This document shows, piece after piece, positions 22,315 to 28,800 of a stretch of 28,800 bases of DNA (the stretch's first letter is position 1; each line of letters starts with the position of its first letter). The position numbers were made by a program, and so were the translations under genes. Under the pieces are notes generated by a model, which did not search any database, was not told the DNA's origin, and saw nothing but the letters and a program-made list of their open reading frames with translations. Source of the stretch: an uncultured Clostridia bacterium. Lineage in GTDB: Bacteria; Bacillota; Clostridia; Oscillospirales; Oscillospiraceae. Location of the stretch: positions 1 through 28,800 of the forward strand of contig CAMVOG010000002.1 of assembly GCA_947169005.1 (NCBI GenBank), read 5' to 3'.

Positions 22315-23973
22315 ATGACTGAATCCTACAACGTCGCGGCCTACCGCGAGGAATTTGAGCGCTCCTTCACCTGGCACCAGGGCTTTCTGCGCAACGTCCG
22401 CCGCCATGGGAATCAAACGGCCCTCATTGACCCGATCCACGAGCGCCGCTGGACCTACGCGGAGCTGAACGGGGACTGCTGCCGCCTGGCCAACGCCCTG
22501 AAGGCCGCCGGCATGGGCCGGGGGGACGTGCTGCTCTATCAGCTTCCCAATTCCCCCTGCTTCGCCTTCTGCTACGTCGCCCCCCAGAAGCTGGGGGCCG
22601 TCAACAGCCCCGCCAACTTCAACCTGGCCCCGGGGGAGACCGCCTACGTCCTGGAGCAGAACCGCCCCAAGGTCTTTGTCTACGACGTGGAGTATCTGGA
22701 GCCCACGGCGAAGGCCCTGGAGCTTTCGGCCTTCAAGCCTGAGCGGGTGGTGGCGGTGGATTTCCGGGGCAGCCGCCCGGTGCTCCCCGCGGGCCATATC
22801 TTCTATGAGGACTTCGTGGCCCCCTTCGGGACCGAGGAGCCGGAGCGGGAGGCCCCCGAGAACATGTATGAGGAGACCACCCGTCTCTTCACCTCCGGCA
22901 CCACGGGTATGCCCAAGGGCGTCCCCCTCAACGGGGCCAACGATCTGCTCTCCGCCCATGACGTCATCATGCACTATCCGCTGAATTCTTCGGATGTGAC
23001 CATGAATATGACCCCCTGGTTTCACCGGGGCGGCCTTCATTCCGGCGGCCTCACCCCGACCCTCTATGCCGGGGCCGCCGCGGTCATCCTCCGGGCCTAC
23101 GCCGCCCGCAGCTGCCTGGAAACGGCGGTGAAGTACGGCGTCACCTTCCTCACGGGGGTCCCCGCCGTGCTGAACAACCTGGCCCTGCGCCAGGAGAAGC
23201 ACCCCGTGGACCTGTCCCATATCAAGGGCATCGTCACCATGGGCAGCCCCCTGGAAAAGCAGGACTGCGACCGCTATCAGCGGCTGCTTTCCCCCAATAT
23301 CTTCAACGGCTACGGCACCACCGAGACCTTCTGGAACAGCTTCCTGCGCCCCTATGAGCTGCCCGACATGGCGGGCACCGCGGGCCGCTCCTGCACGGAC
23401 GATGAGGTGCGCGTGGTGCGTATGCGCGAGGAGGGCCGCGCGGAGCCGGAGGACACGGTCCCCACCGACGGCAGGACCGAGGGGGAGATCATCATCTCAG
23501 CCGTGGGCAAGTCCACGCTTTCCTATTACGATAACCCGGAGGCCACCGCCGCCAAGTTCTACAAGGGCTGGCTCTATACCGGCGACGTGGGCACCTGGGA
23601 CGAGCGGCAGTTCGTCACCGTCTGCGGGCGCAAGGACGATATGATGATCTGCGGCGGCGAGAATATCTATCCCGTCCAGATCGAGGAGGTGCTGAACAAG
23701 CACCCCGCCGTGGCGGACTGCCTGGTGACGGGCGTCGAGGACCCCGCCCGGGGCGAGGCCATCGTGGCCTACGTGGTGAAGGCCGCCGAGGTCACGGTCC
23801 GGGATCTGATCCACTTCTGCGCCGAATCCCCGGAGCTGCCCGATTACAAGTGCCCCCGCTGGTATCGCTTCGTAGACGAACTGCCCTTTACCGCCACGGG
23901 CAAAAAGCGCCACGTAGAAATGCGCAAGCAGGCCCTCCGGGACCTGGAAGCCGGGCTGCTGAGCAAGTTTTGA
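22315..23973 (+). CDS. Acyl-CoA synthetase / acyl-AMP ligase (ANL superfamily)
   Basis: Activates a carboxylic acid with ATP to acyl-AMP and probably on to CoA (or ACP). The 552 residues show the ATP loop LFTSGTTGMPKGVPL (around 193-207), YGTTETFWNS, LYTGDVGTWDE (around 420), GRKDDMMICGGENIYP and the C-terminal lysine in FTATGKKRHVEM (around 528). The ATG at 22315 is preferred since GAGGA lies 6 bases upstream; the earlier ATG at 22309 touches that site. Last gene of the fatty-acid operon. The substrate could be an exogenous fatty acid or a short branched acid; the sequence does not decide. Confidence 0.9.
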   Translation: MTESYNVAAYREEFERSFTWHQGFLRNVRRHGNQTALIDPIHERRWTYAELNGDCCRLANALKAAGMGRGDVLLYQLPNSPCFAFCYVAPQKLGAVNSPANFNLAPGETAYVLEQNRPKVFVYDVEYLEPTAKALELSAFKPERVVAVDFRGSRPVLPAGHIFYEDFVAPFGTEEPEREAPENMYEETTRLFTSGTTGMPKGVPLNGANDLLSAHDVIMHYPLNSSDVTMNMTPWFHRGGLHSGGLTPTLYAGAAAVILRAYAARSCLETAVKYGVTFLTGVPAVLNNLALRQEKHPVDLSHIKGIVTMGSPLEKQDCDRYQRLLSPNIFNGYGTTETFWNSFLRPYELPDMAGTAGRSCTDDEVRVVRMREEGRAEPEDTVPTDGRTEGEIIISAVGKSTLSYYDNPEATAAKFYKGWLYTGDVGTWDERQFVTVCGRKDDMMICGGENIYPVQIEEVLNKHPAVADCLVTGVEDPARGEAIVAYVVKAAEVTVRDLIHFCAESPELPDYKCPRWYRFVDELPFTATGKKRHVEMRKQALRDLEAGLLSKF

Positions 23974-23983
23974 TGATTGTCGC

Positions 23984-24019
23984 AAGAACGCCTCTGTTTG
24001 AAGGAGGCGTTCTTTTTTT
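23984..24019 (+). terminator. Terminator of the fatty-acid operon
   Basis: A perfect 11-bp stem AAGAACGCCTC/GAGGCGTTCTT with a 9-base loop runs into a T tract (24013-24019), 10 bases after the ligase stop. Confidence 0.95.
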
Positions 24020-24090
24020 GCACATTTGTAAGATTGCGGCCCCTTTCACGGAATAGTAAGGTGAATATACTTGGAAAGGAGCTGGTCAAT

Positions 24091-24636
24091 ATGGATGAAA
24101 GAGAACTGCTGCGCCTCATGCGAGAAGAACCGGAGCGCGGTATGCGCCTGTTTCTGGAACAATACCTGCGCTTGATCTGGTCTATTGTTGCGGGACGGGC
24201 AGGCGGCGTGGCCGCGGAACAGGAAATCGAGGATTGTGTCAGTACGGTGGTTTATGAATTGTACCGGGATTTGGATAAAATTGAACTGTCCCGGGGCACC
24301 ATAAAGGCGTATGTTGCTGTTCGTGCCCGGCGAGCCGCAATCGACCTGTACAGCAGCAGCCGGAAAGAGTGTGCACGCCGCGCTGAGGAAATACCGGAGA
24401 GGAAGGGAGGCATTCAGCCGGAGGAAGCGCTTTTGCAGAAGGAAGAACGTGATGAGCTTCTGCGCGGCATTAATGAACTCGGAGAGCAGGACCGCGAGAT
24501 TATCCTGCGCAAGTATTTCTATTACCAGCCGACAAAACAAATTGCCAAAGATTTGGGTATACGTCCCGGCACGGTAGATACCAGAGCATCACGGGCGTTG
24601 GACAAGCTGAGAAGAAGACTGGGAGGAAGAATATGA
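24091..24636 (+). CDS. ECF-like sigma-70 family RNA polymerase sigma factor
   Basis: A 181-residue short sigma factor. Region 2 is around residues 20-85 (FLEQYLRLIWSIVAG, EIEDCVSTVVYELYRDL, RGTIKAYVAVRARRAAIDLY) and region 4 around 125-178 (ELGEQDREIILRKYFYYQ, KQIAKDLGIRPGTVDTRASR). Region 3 is missing, as in ECF sigmas. The ATG at 24091 follows AAGGAG. It overlaps the next gene by 4 bases (ATGA), the usual sigma/anti-sigma coupling. Codons and GC content are clearly less GC-rich than in the fab operon, which fits a mobile or variable module. Its promoter and target genes are not evident. Confidence 0.9.
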   Translation: MDERELLRLMREEPERGMRLFLEQYLRLIWSIVAGRAGGVAAEQEIEDCVSTVVYELYRDLDKIELSRGTIKAYVAVRARRAAIDLYSSSRKECARRAEEIPERKGGIQPEEALLQKEERDELLRGINELGEQDREIILRKYFYYQPTKQIAKDLGIRPGTVDTRASRALDKLRRRLGGRI

Positions 24637-25646
24637 TGGAAAAAAAGCTGCAAAAACTGTTTGACAGTCTGGAACCGGAAGAACTTTCCCCGCTTCCCTC
24701 CGGATCGTTTTCTTATTCCTTGGCCAGGAGCGAGGAAAACCGTGTAACCGCTGATATTCTGTACAGATTAGGTTTTTCGGGCTATGCAAAAGGAAAAAAG
24801 AGGAATGTAGCCAAGATCGTCCTGATTGCGGCCATTTTAACGGTACTGTTGATGATTTCCGCCGTGGCCTATTATCTGAGCGGAGGCAGGTTTTTCCAAA
24901 GTCTTTTGCCGAAGGAAAGTTATCAAATTGCGGAATCGTTTATTTTTTCGGACCTTTGTGCGGCCCAAAATGAGAGCTGCCGTTTTACAGTCGAAAGCGC
25001 TATGCGTGACGGGCACTATACAACAGTCATTTTATCCCTGGAAGCCCTTGACGGCAATAGCCTGGAAGGGGTATATCCGGACCTGGACGTGACGGTCAGC
25101 CCCGCTGGGAGACTGCGCCCCGGCATGAGCCTGGAAGCGTTGCAGACAGAAGAAAACATGGCAAAAAAGCGCTATTACATACTCGTTGTCAAAAGCACAG
25201 AGAGCTTTGAACAGGTGGAACTGCATTTGAAGGGCCTTCGGACGGGATCGGACACGGAAAGCTGGACTGAATCCTTGTCCATTTCTGCGGAGATCACAAG
25301 CGCCCCGATCTTAAAGGGCGAATACGCGGAAATCAAGGCGGAACTGTCGCCCTTTGGCCTGTGGATCGACCTTCCGGAAAAGTGGGAAGGAACGGGATTG
25401 ATTTCTGCTTCCCTCCCAGTCCACGATTTGTTTTTGATCTATCGTGACGGAACGGAAAAAGGAGCGTCGGCAAAAGAATTCGCAGATCCAGAGCGCATGG
25501 AAACCGTCGGATGGGGGGCGACTGAGATGCCAAACGGATCGGGCCGTGCGTATATCTCGATACGATTCACGTTCTTTGAGGACCTGAGCCAAATCGAGGC
25601 GCTGCGTCTGGATAATTTGCGTATTCCGTTTCGTGGTGAGCAGTAA
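24633..25646 (+). CDS. Single-pass membrane protein, putative anti-sigma partner (DUF4179-like layout)
   Basis: A 337-residue protein: cytoplasmic N-terminus (1-59, including SSLEP-like acidic start DSLEPEELSPLPSG), one membrane helix at about 60-82 (VAKIVLIAAILTVLLMISA), and an extracytoplasmic domain of about 250 residues rich in beta-strand patterns. The coupling ATGA with the sigma gene suggests it holds the sigma factor at the membrane until a surface signal arrives. The layout resembles DUF4179-type partners of Clostridia sigma factors, but I could not confirm the family. Ribosome site GGGAGG; a second ATG one codon later is possible. Confidence 0.75.
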   Translation: MMEKKLQKLFDSLEPEELSPLPSGSFSYSLARSEENRVTADILYRLGFSGYAKGKKRNVAKIVLIAAILTVLLMISAVAYYLSGGRFFQSLLPKESYQIAESFIFSDLCAAQNESCRFTVESAMRDGHYTTVILSLEALDGNSLEGVYPDLDVTVSPAGRLRPGMSLEALQTEENMAKKRYYILVVKSTESFEQVELHLKGLRTGSDTESWTESLSISAEITSAPILKGEYAEIKAELSPFGLWIDLPEKWEGTGLISASLPVHDLFLIYRDGTEKGASAKEFADPERMETVGWGATEMPNGSGRAYISIRFTFFEDLSQIEALRLDNLRIPFRGEQ

Positions 25647-25673
25647 GATTGGGCGGCAAGTTTTGAAAAGCAG

Positions 25674-25702
25674 TTGATTTTCCCCGCGGGGCGTTGTATA
25701 AT
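25674..25702 (+). promoter_or_regulatory. Promoter of the PNPOx-like gene
   Basis: TTGATT (25674-25679), 17 bases, TATAAT (25697-25702). The spacer contains a perfect 10-bp palindrome CCCCGCGGGG (25682-25691), a possible operator. Confidence 0.85.
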
Positions 25703-25735
25703 GTCCTTACTAAAAATAAAAAAGGAGTGTTTCCC

Positions 25736-26143
25736 ATGAGCAATCTCGAGAAAGTTGACGCTTTTCTGAAAGAGGCCCGCACCTTCTTCTACACCACCGT
25801 GGACGGGGATAAGCCTCGCGTGCGTCCCTTCGGCTTCTACATGCTCTTCAACGATAAGCTGTATTTCGGCATGGGCAAGCAGAAGGAGTCCTTCAAGCAG
25901 ACCGTTGCCAACCCCAACGTGGAGGTCTGCGCCCTGAACGCCAAGAATCAGTGGATCCGCATCCGCTTCACCGCCGTCGTGGACGACAGCGCCGAGGTCA
26001 GCGAGGCCGCCTTCACCGCCAACCCCTTCCTGAAGAACCTCTACAATGAGCAGACCGGCAACGTCCTGGGCATCGTCGCCGCCGAGAACGGCTACGCCGA
26101 GATCGCCGACATGGCCGGCGGCTTCGAGAGCTTCAATTTCTGA
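25736..26143 (+). CDS. Pyridoxamine 5'-phosphate oxidase-family (FMN-binding split-barrel) protein
   Basis: A 135-residue small flavin-binding protein. Recognisable segments are TFFYTTVDGDKPRVRPFGF near the N-terminus, YFGMGKQKESFKQTVANPNVEVCAL in the middle (quoted in part: KESFKQTVANPNVEV) and WIRIRFTAVV. These fit the PNPOx-like group of uncharacterised flavoproteins, not the true PdxH. The start ATG follows AAGGAG. Almost every codon is the GC-ending optimal one and the promoter is near consensus, so it is probably highly expressed. Substrate unknown. Confidence 0.85.
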   Translation: MSNLEKVDAFLKEARTFFYTTVDGDKPRVRPFGFYMLFNDKLYFGMGKQKESFKQTVANPNVEVCALNAKNQWIRIRFTAVVDDSAEVSEAAFTANPFLKNLYNEQTGNVLGIVAAENGYAEIADMAGGFESFNF

Positions 26144-26160
26144 GCCATTCCAAACCAAAC

Positions 26161-26188
26161 GCTCCGGGCGGCCCTCGCCGCCCGGAGC
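26161..26188 (+). terminator. Terminator of the PNPOx-like gene
   Basis: Perfect 11-bp stem GCTCCGGGCGG/CCGCCCGGAGC with a 6-base loop, followed after a few bases by TTTTC. It lies 18 bases after the stop codon. Confidence 0.75.
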
Positions 26189-26210
26189 CGCACACTTTTC
26201 AAATGTATAT

Positions 26211-26286
26211 CCGGGTGTAGCGCAGTTGGTAGCGCGGGTGCTTTGGGAGCATCAGGCCGTGGGTTCAAGTCCCGCCACTCGGACCA
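26211..26286 (+). tRNA. tRNA-Pro (anticodon UGG)
   Basis: Acceptor stem CCGGGTG/CACTCGG with one G-U pair, D arm GCGCAGTTGGTAGCGC, anticodon loop TTTGGGA with TGG, T arm GTGGG-TTCAAGT-CCCGC, discriminator A and encoded CCA (26284-26286). No good promoter lies between the upstream terminator and the tRNA; it may depend on read-through. Confidence 0.97.
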
Positions 26287-26287
26287 A

Positions 26288-26330
26288 GCGGGTGGTCATA
26301 ACTGACTTGAGGTTATGACCACCTGCTTTT
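26288..26330 (+). terminator. Terminator after tRNA-Pro
   Basis: A 15-bp stem (26288-26302 with 26312-26326, one G-U pair) and a 9-base loop, followed by TTTTCTC. The right arm is repeated once more downstream at 26335-26348. Confidence 0.85.
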
Positions 26331-26334
26331 CTCT

Positions 26335-26348
26335 GTTATGACCACCCG
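26335..26348 (+). repeat. Third copy of the terminator arm
   Basis: GTTATGACCACCCG repeats the right arm at 26312 and pairs perfectly with the left arm (26289-26302), so an alternative hairpin can form. Confidence 0.6.
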
Positions 26349-26361
26349 ATTATTCTTTGCC

Positions 26362-26390
26362 TTGTAGTCCGGGAGCCTCTGTGCTATACT
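26362..26390 (+). promoter_or_regulatory. Promoter of the membrane protein-flavoprotein pair
   Basis: TTGTAG (26362-26367), 17 bases, TATACT (26385-26390). The leader to the ATG at 26454 is about 55 bases and ends in GGGAGGAAAGGA. Confidence 0.7.
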
Positions 26391-26453
26391 GAAAAAGGAT
26401 ATTGCGAAAAGGAATATTGCCCTTGCTGATTACGAAAAGCGGGAGGAAAGGAA

Positions 26454-27098
26454 ATGAAATACGGCGAATCGACCTTTGATATCCTCTATCTGCTCTTTGC
26501 CATCGTCAGCGGCGTCGTGATCCTGCGCCGGGCCCGGAATCGGACGGAGCGGCTCATGGGGCTGGCGGCGCTGATCCTCGGCTGCGGGGACGCCTTCCAT
26601 CTGGTCCCGCGGGTGCTGAACTACTTTACGGCGGGGGACCTGACCGCCGCCCTGGGGATCGGCAAGCTGGTCACCTCCGTCACCATGACGGTGTTCTATG
26701 TGTTGCTCTACGGCGTCTGGCGCGGCTATTACGGGGAGCCGAAAAGCAAGGGGCTGTGGGCCGCCCTGCTCATTCTGGCCCTGGCGCGGGTCGTCCTCTG
26801 CCTCTTCCCGCAGAACGGCTGGCTCCAGAACGGCGGCGACCTCACCTGGGCGATCCTCCGCAACGTCCCCTTCGTGATTTTGGGCGGCGTGATCTGCTTC
26901 CTCTATTGGAAAAACCGGAAGCGGGACCGGATCTTTCGCCCGGTTTGGCTTTATATCCTGCTGTCCTTCCTGTTTTATATTCCCGTGGCCGTGGCGGCGG
27001 GGCTCGTCCCCATCCTGGGGATGCTGATGCTGCCGAAGACGTTCTGCTATATTCTGATGATCCTGGCGTTCCTGCGCACAGTAAGAGAAGGGAAGTGA
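26454..27098 (+). CDS. Uncharacterised multi-pass membrane protein
   Basis: I do not recognise the family. The 214 residues contain about seven hydrophobic segments: around 10-24 (ILYLLFAIVSGVVIL), 33-45, 68-88, 100-116, 138-153, 162-182 and 186-205, with short loops and basic residues on the inside (RRARNRTER, WKNRKRDR). The small size and even helix spacing recall seven-helix proteins without known function. It starts 4 bases before the next gene's neighbourhood: its stop is 4 bases upstream of the flavoprotein GTG, so the two are co-expressed and may work together at the membrane. Confidence 0.8.
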   Translation: MKYGESTFDILYLLFAIVSGVVILRRARNRTERLMGLAALILGCGDAFHLVPRVLNYFTAGDLTAALGIGKLVTSVTMTVFYVLLYGVWRGYYGEPKSKGLWAALLILALARVVLCLFPQNGWLQNGGDLTWAILRNVPFVILGGVICFLYWKNRKRDRIFRPVWLYILLSFLFYIPVAVAAGLVPILGMLMLPKTFCYILMILAFLRTVREGK

Positions 27099-27102
27099 GC
27101 CT

Positions 27103-28644
27103 GTGAGCAATATCGATCCCCGCTGGGGAGCCTGGGCGAAGGCCCCGGAGCCCTTTGCGGAAGAAGACTTTGAGGAGACCCTGCACACCCAGGTGCTGGT
27201 GGTGGGCGCGGGCATCAGCGGCGTGAGCTGCGCCTACAGCGCGGCCCAGTGTGGCTGTGCCGTCACGGTGATGGAGAAGCTGGCCTCTTACCATGGCTTT
27301 GCCTTCAACGTGGGGGTGGTCAACTCCCGCTACATGCGCTCTTTGGGCATCGTCAACGATCCGGACGAGGTTGCCCGGGAGTGGATCAAGCGCTGCGGCA
27401 ACCGCTGCGACGAGCGGCTGGTGCGCCTGTTCGTGGACCGCAGCGAGGAGGCCATGGACTGGGTGCTGGACCTGGTGACCCGCCCGGAATGGGGCGTCAA
27501 GCCCAATCTCCAGGGGGCCGTCTACAAGGGCGAGACCTATCGGGAGCTCTACGCCGCCCATTCCTTCCACGATGGGCCTGTGGCCCGGCAGGGACGCTTC
27601 GGCGGCATCAACGACATCATGGAGCCCATGGTGCAGGAGGCTCAAAAGCTGGGGACCCGCTTCCTCTATCATACGAAGCTGCTGCAGCTCATCAAGGAGG
27701 GGGACCGGGTGGTGGGCGCCGCCGCCCGCACCAAGGAGGGAAAGCTCCTGCGGGTGCTGGCGGAGCAGGCCGTGGTGCTCTGCACCGGCGGTATCGGCGG
27801 CAACAACGAGATGTGCGCCGATCTCAGCCCCCTCGCCAACCGGGTAACGGTGAAGGCCAACGTGCCCAAGGGTGTGGACAACGGCGAGGGGCACCGGGCG
27901 GCGCTCTGGGCCGGGGCTGCCTTTGAGGACACGCCCTTTCCCACCATGATGCACCCCCAGGCCATCCGCCACGCCAACTACTGCTTTCTTTTCGTCACGC
28001 CCAAGGGCCGCCGCTTCATGAACGAGGACAACTACCTACAGGGCCGTGCACTGGGCATGCTGAAAACGGGCTTCCCCTGGTGCTGGACGATCTTTGACGA
28101 CGCCTGGGCCGAGAAGATCCCCGCCACGCTGCCCTACGGCGGCGGTATTTACTGGGGCGAGAGCTTCGAGTATGAGGGCGGGACGGAATTCGACCCGAAG
28201 GCCACGGGGGAGAAGATCGAATGGAGCCTCAAAAACGGCTTTGCCGTCAAGGCGGATACGCCCCGGGAGCTGGCGGAGAAGGCGGGTATTGACCCGGACG
28301 CCTTTGAGGAGACCTTCCGCCGCTACAATGACTATTGCCGCAAGGGGCACGACGACGAATTCGGCAAGCGGCGGGAACTGCTGATCCCCCTGGATAAGCC
28401 ACCCTACTATGCCCGGAAAATCGGGCCGGCTCTGCTCTCCGTCTGCGGCGGCGTGCTGGTGGACGAATATTTCCGCGCTCTCGACGAGCATCGGGACCCG
28501 GTGCCCGGCCTCTACGCCCTGGGGAATATCATGGCGGGCCGCTACGGGGTGGATTACCCCATGCTTCTGCCCGGCAACTCCACAGGCTCCGGCCTCACCT
28601 ACGGCTACCTCCTGGGCCGCGACCTGGGCGGCGTCAAACGCTGA
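27103..28644 (+). CDS. FAD-dependent reductase of the fumarate reductase flavoprotein family
   Basis: A 513-residue FAD_binding_2 type protein. The dinucleotide fold lies at 31-58 (VLVVGAGISGVSCAYS, VTVMEK). The middle has CTGGIGGNNEM, and the capping domain has FVTPKGRRFMNED, where His and Arg residues would hold a carboxylate substrate, as in fumarate and urocanate reductases. The C-terminus has PGLYALGNIMAGRYG and DYPMLLPGNSTGSGLTYG, the second FAD-contact region. No signal peptide or heme motif is visible, so electrons must come from a partner. It starts with GTG at 27103 after GAAGGGAAG. Substrate unknown. Confidence 0.85.
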   Translation: MSNIDPRWGAWAKAPEPFAEEDFEETLHTQVLVVGAGISGVSCAYSAAQCGCAVTVMEKLASYHGFAFNVGVVNSRYMRSLGIVNDPDEVAREWIKRCGNRCDERLVRLFVDRSEEAMDWVLDLVTRPEWGVKPNLQGAVYKGETYRELYAAHSFHDGPVARQGRFGGINDIMEPMVQEAQKLGTRFLYHTKLLQLIKEGDRVVGAAARTKEGKLLRVLAEQAVVLCTGGIGGNNEMCADLSPLANRVTVKANVPKGVDNGEGHRAALWAGAAFEDTPFPTMMHPQAIRHANYCFLFVTPKGRRFMNEDNYLQGRALGMLKTGFPWCWTIFDDAWAEKIPATLPYGGGIYWGESFEYEGGTEFDPKATGEKIEWSLKNGFAVKADTPRELAEKAGIDPDAFEETFRRYNDYCRKGHDDEFGKRRELLIPLDKPPYYARKIGPALLSVCGGVLVDEYFRALDEHRDPVPGLYALGNIMAGRYGVDYPMLLPGNSTGSGLTYGYLLGRDLGGVKR

Positions 28645-28653
28645 GAATAAAAC

Positions 28654-28682
28654 GACCTCCGGGACGATCGATCCCGGAGGTC
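28654..28682. terminator. Bidirectional terminator between convergent flavoprotein genes
   Basis: Perfect 11-bp stem GACCTCCGGGA/TCCCGGAGGTC with a 7-base loop. It is A-rich before (GAATAAAAC) and T-rich after (AGTTTATTT), so it can stop transcripts from both sides. Confidence 0.85.
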
Positions 28683-28699
28683 AGTTTATTTGCTTTCGC

Positions 28700-28800
28700 T
28701 TACAGCTCGCCGCTCAGCACGTCCGCCAGCTGCATGGCGTAGGCTAGGGCGCGGCCGTAGCTGTTGCCGTTCAGCAGCAGGGGATAGTCCACGGCGTACA
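28700..28800 (-). CDS. C-terminal end of a second FAD-dependent reductase
   Basis: An open frame runs in from the right edge and ends at TAA 28700-28702. Its last residues are YAVDYPLLLNGNSYGRALAY followed by AMQLADVLSGEL. They align with the C-terminal region of the convergent reductase (YGVDYPMLLPGNSTGSGLTY), so this is a diverged paralogue of the same flavoprotein family. Only about 32 codons are visible. Confidence 0.75.
   Translation of the reverse strand, partial: YAVDYPLLLNGNSYGRALAYAMQLADVLSGEL

Noticed and set aside
26211..26348. Integration site of a mobile element at tRNA-Pro
   Set aside because: The repeat is a terminator arm and not part of the tRNA 3' end, and no integrase or phage gene is nearby.

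Overview
The window looks like chromosomal DNA of a GC-rich, low-GC-phylum relative: a Clostridia member of the Oscillospirales type, probably a gut anaerobe. The signs are FabK instead of FabI as enoyl-ACP reductase, a perfect CIRCE element before groESL, a Firmicutes-type BirA box, S-layer homology repeats, a SpoVB-like flippase and strong GC bias at third codon positions. This placement is inference; there is no rRNA in the window.

Layout. Positions 1-11188 run mainly on the minus strand. They hold the start of bioY, birA with its own operator and promoter, tRNA-Thr(CGU), the heat-shock pair groES-groEL, a diacylglycerol-kinase-like lipid kinase, an HD-domain phosphohydrolase, a VapBC toxin-antitoxin pair, a polA-rimI operon, a SpoVB/MurJ-type flippase interrupted by a stop codon, and a TetR-type regulator. 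Positions 11239-24019 carry one long plus-strand fatty-acid-synthesis operon: acpP-fabK-fabD-fabG-accB-fabZ-accC-[secreted SLH/metallo-beta-lactamase protein]-accD-accA-fabF-fabF2-acyl ligase. It starts at a clear sigma-A promoter with a 17-bp palindrome at the predicted start site and ends at a strong intrinsic terminator. Positions 24091-25646 hold an AT-richer ECF sigma/membrane-partner pair. After that come a flavin-binding small protein, tRNA-Pro(UGG), a multi-pass membrane protein, an FAD-dependent reductase and the end of a convergent second flavoprotein of the same family.

How it fits together. BirA charges the AccB lysine with biotin, represses its own promoter and is joined to the biotin transporter bioY. 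AccB/AccC/AccD/AccA make malonyl-CoA, FabD loads it on AcpP, and FabF, FabG, FabZ and FabK run the elongation cycle. The divergent TetR-type regulator is the natural candidate repressor of the operon, because the palindrome at the operon start shares an 11-base core with the classical tet operator.

The points most worth a second look are: the in-frame amber codon of the flippase, made by a stretch that looks like an Illumina adapter (probably an assembly artefact); the tet-operator-like palindrome; a secreted surface MBL protein embedded between accC and accD; and a fab operon with two complete ketosynthases and an acyl ligase but no fabH. I found no CRISPR array, insertion sequence, prophage or replication origin.
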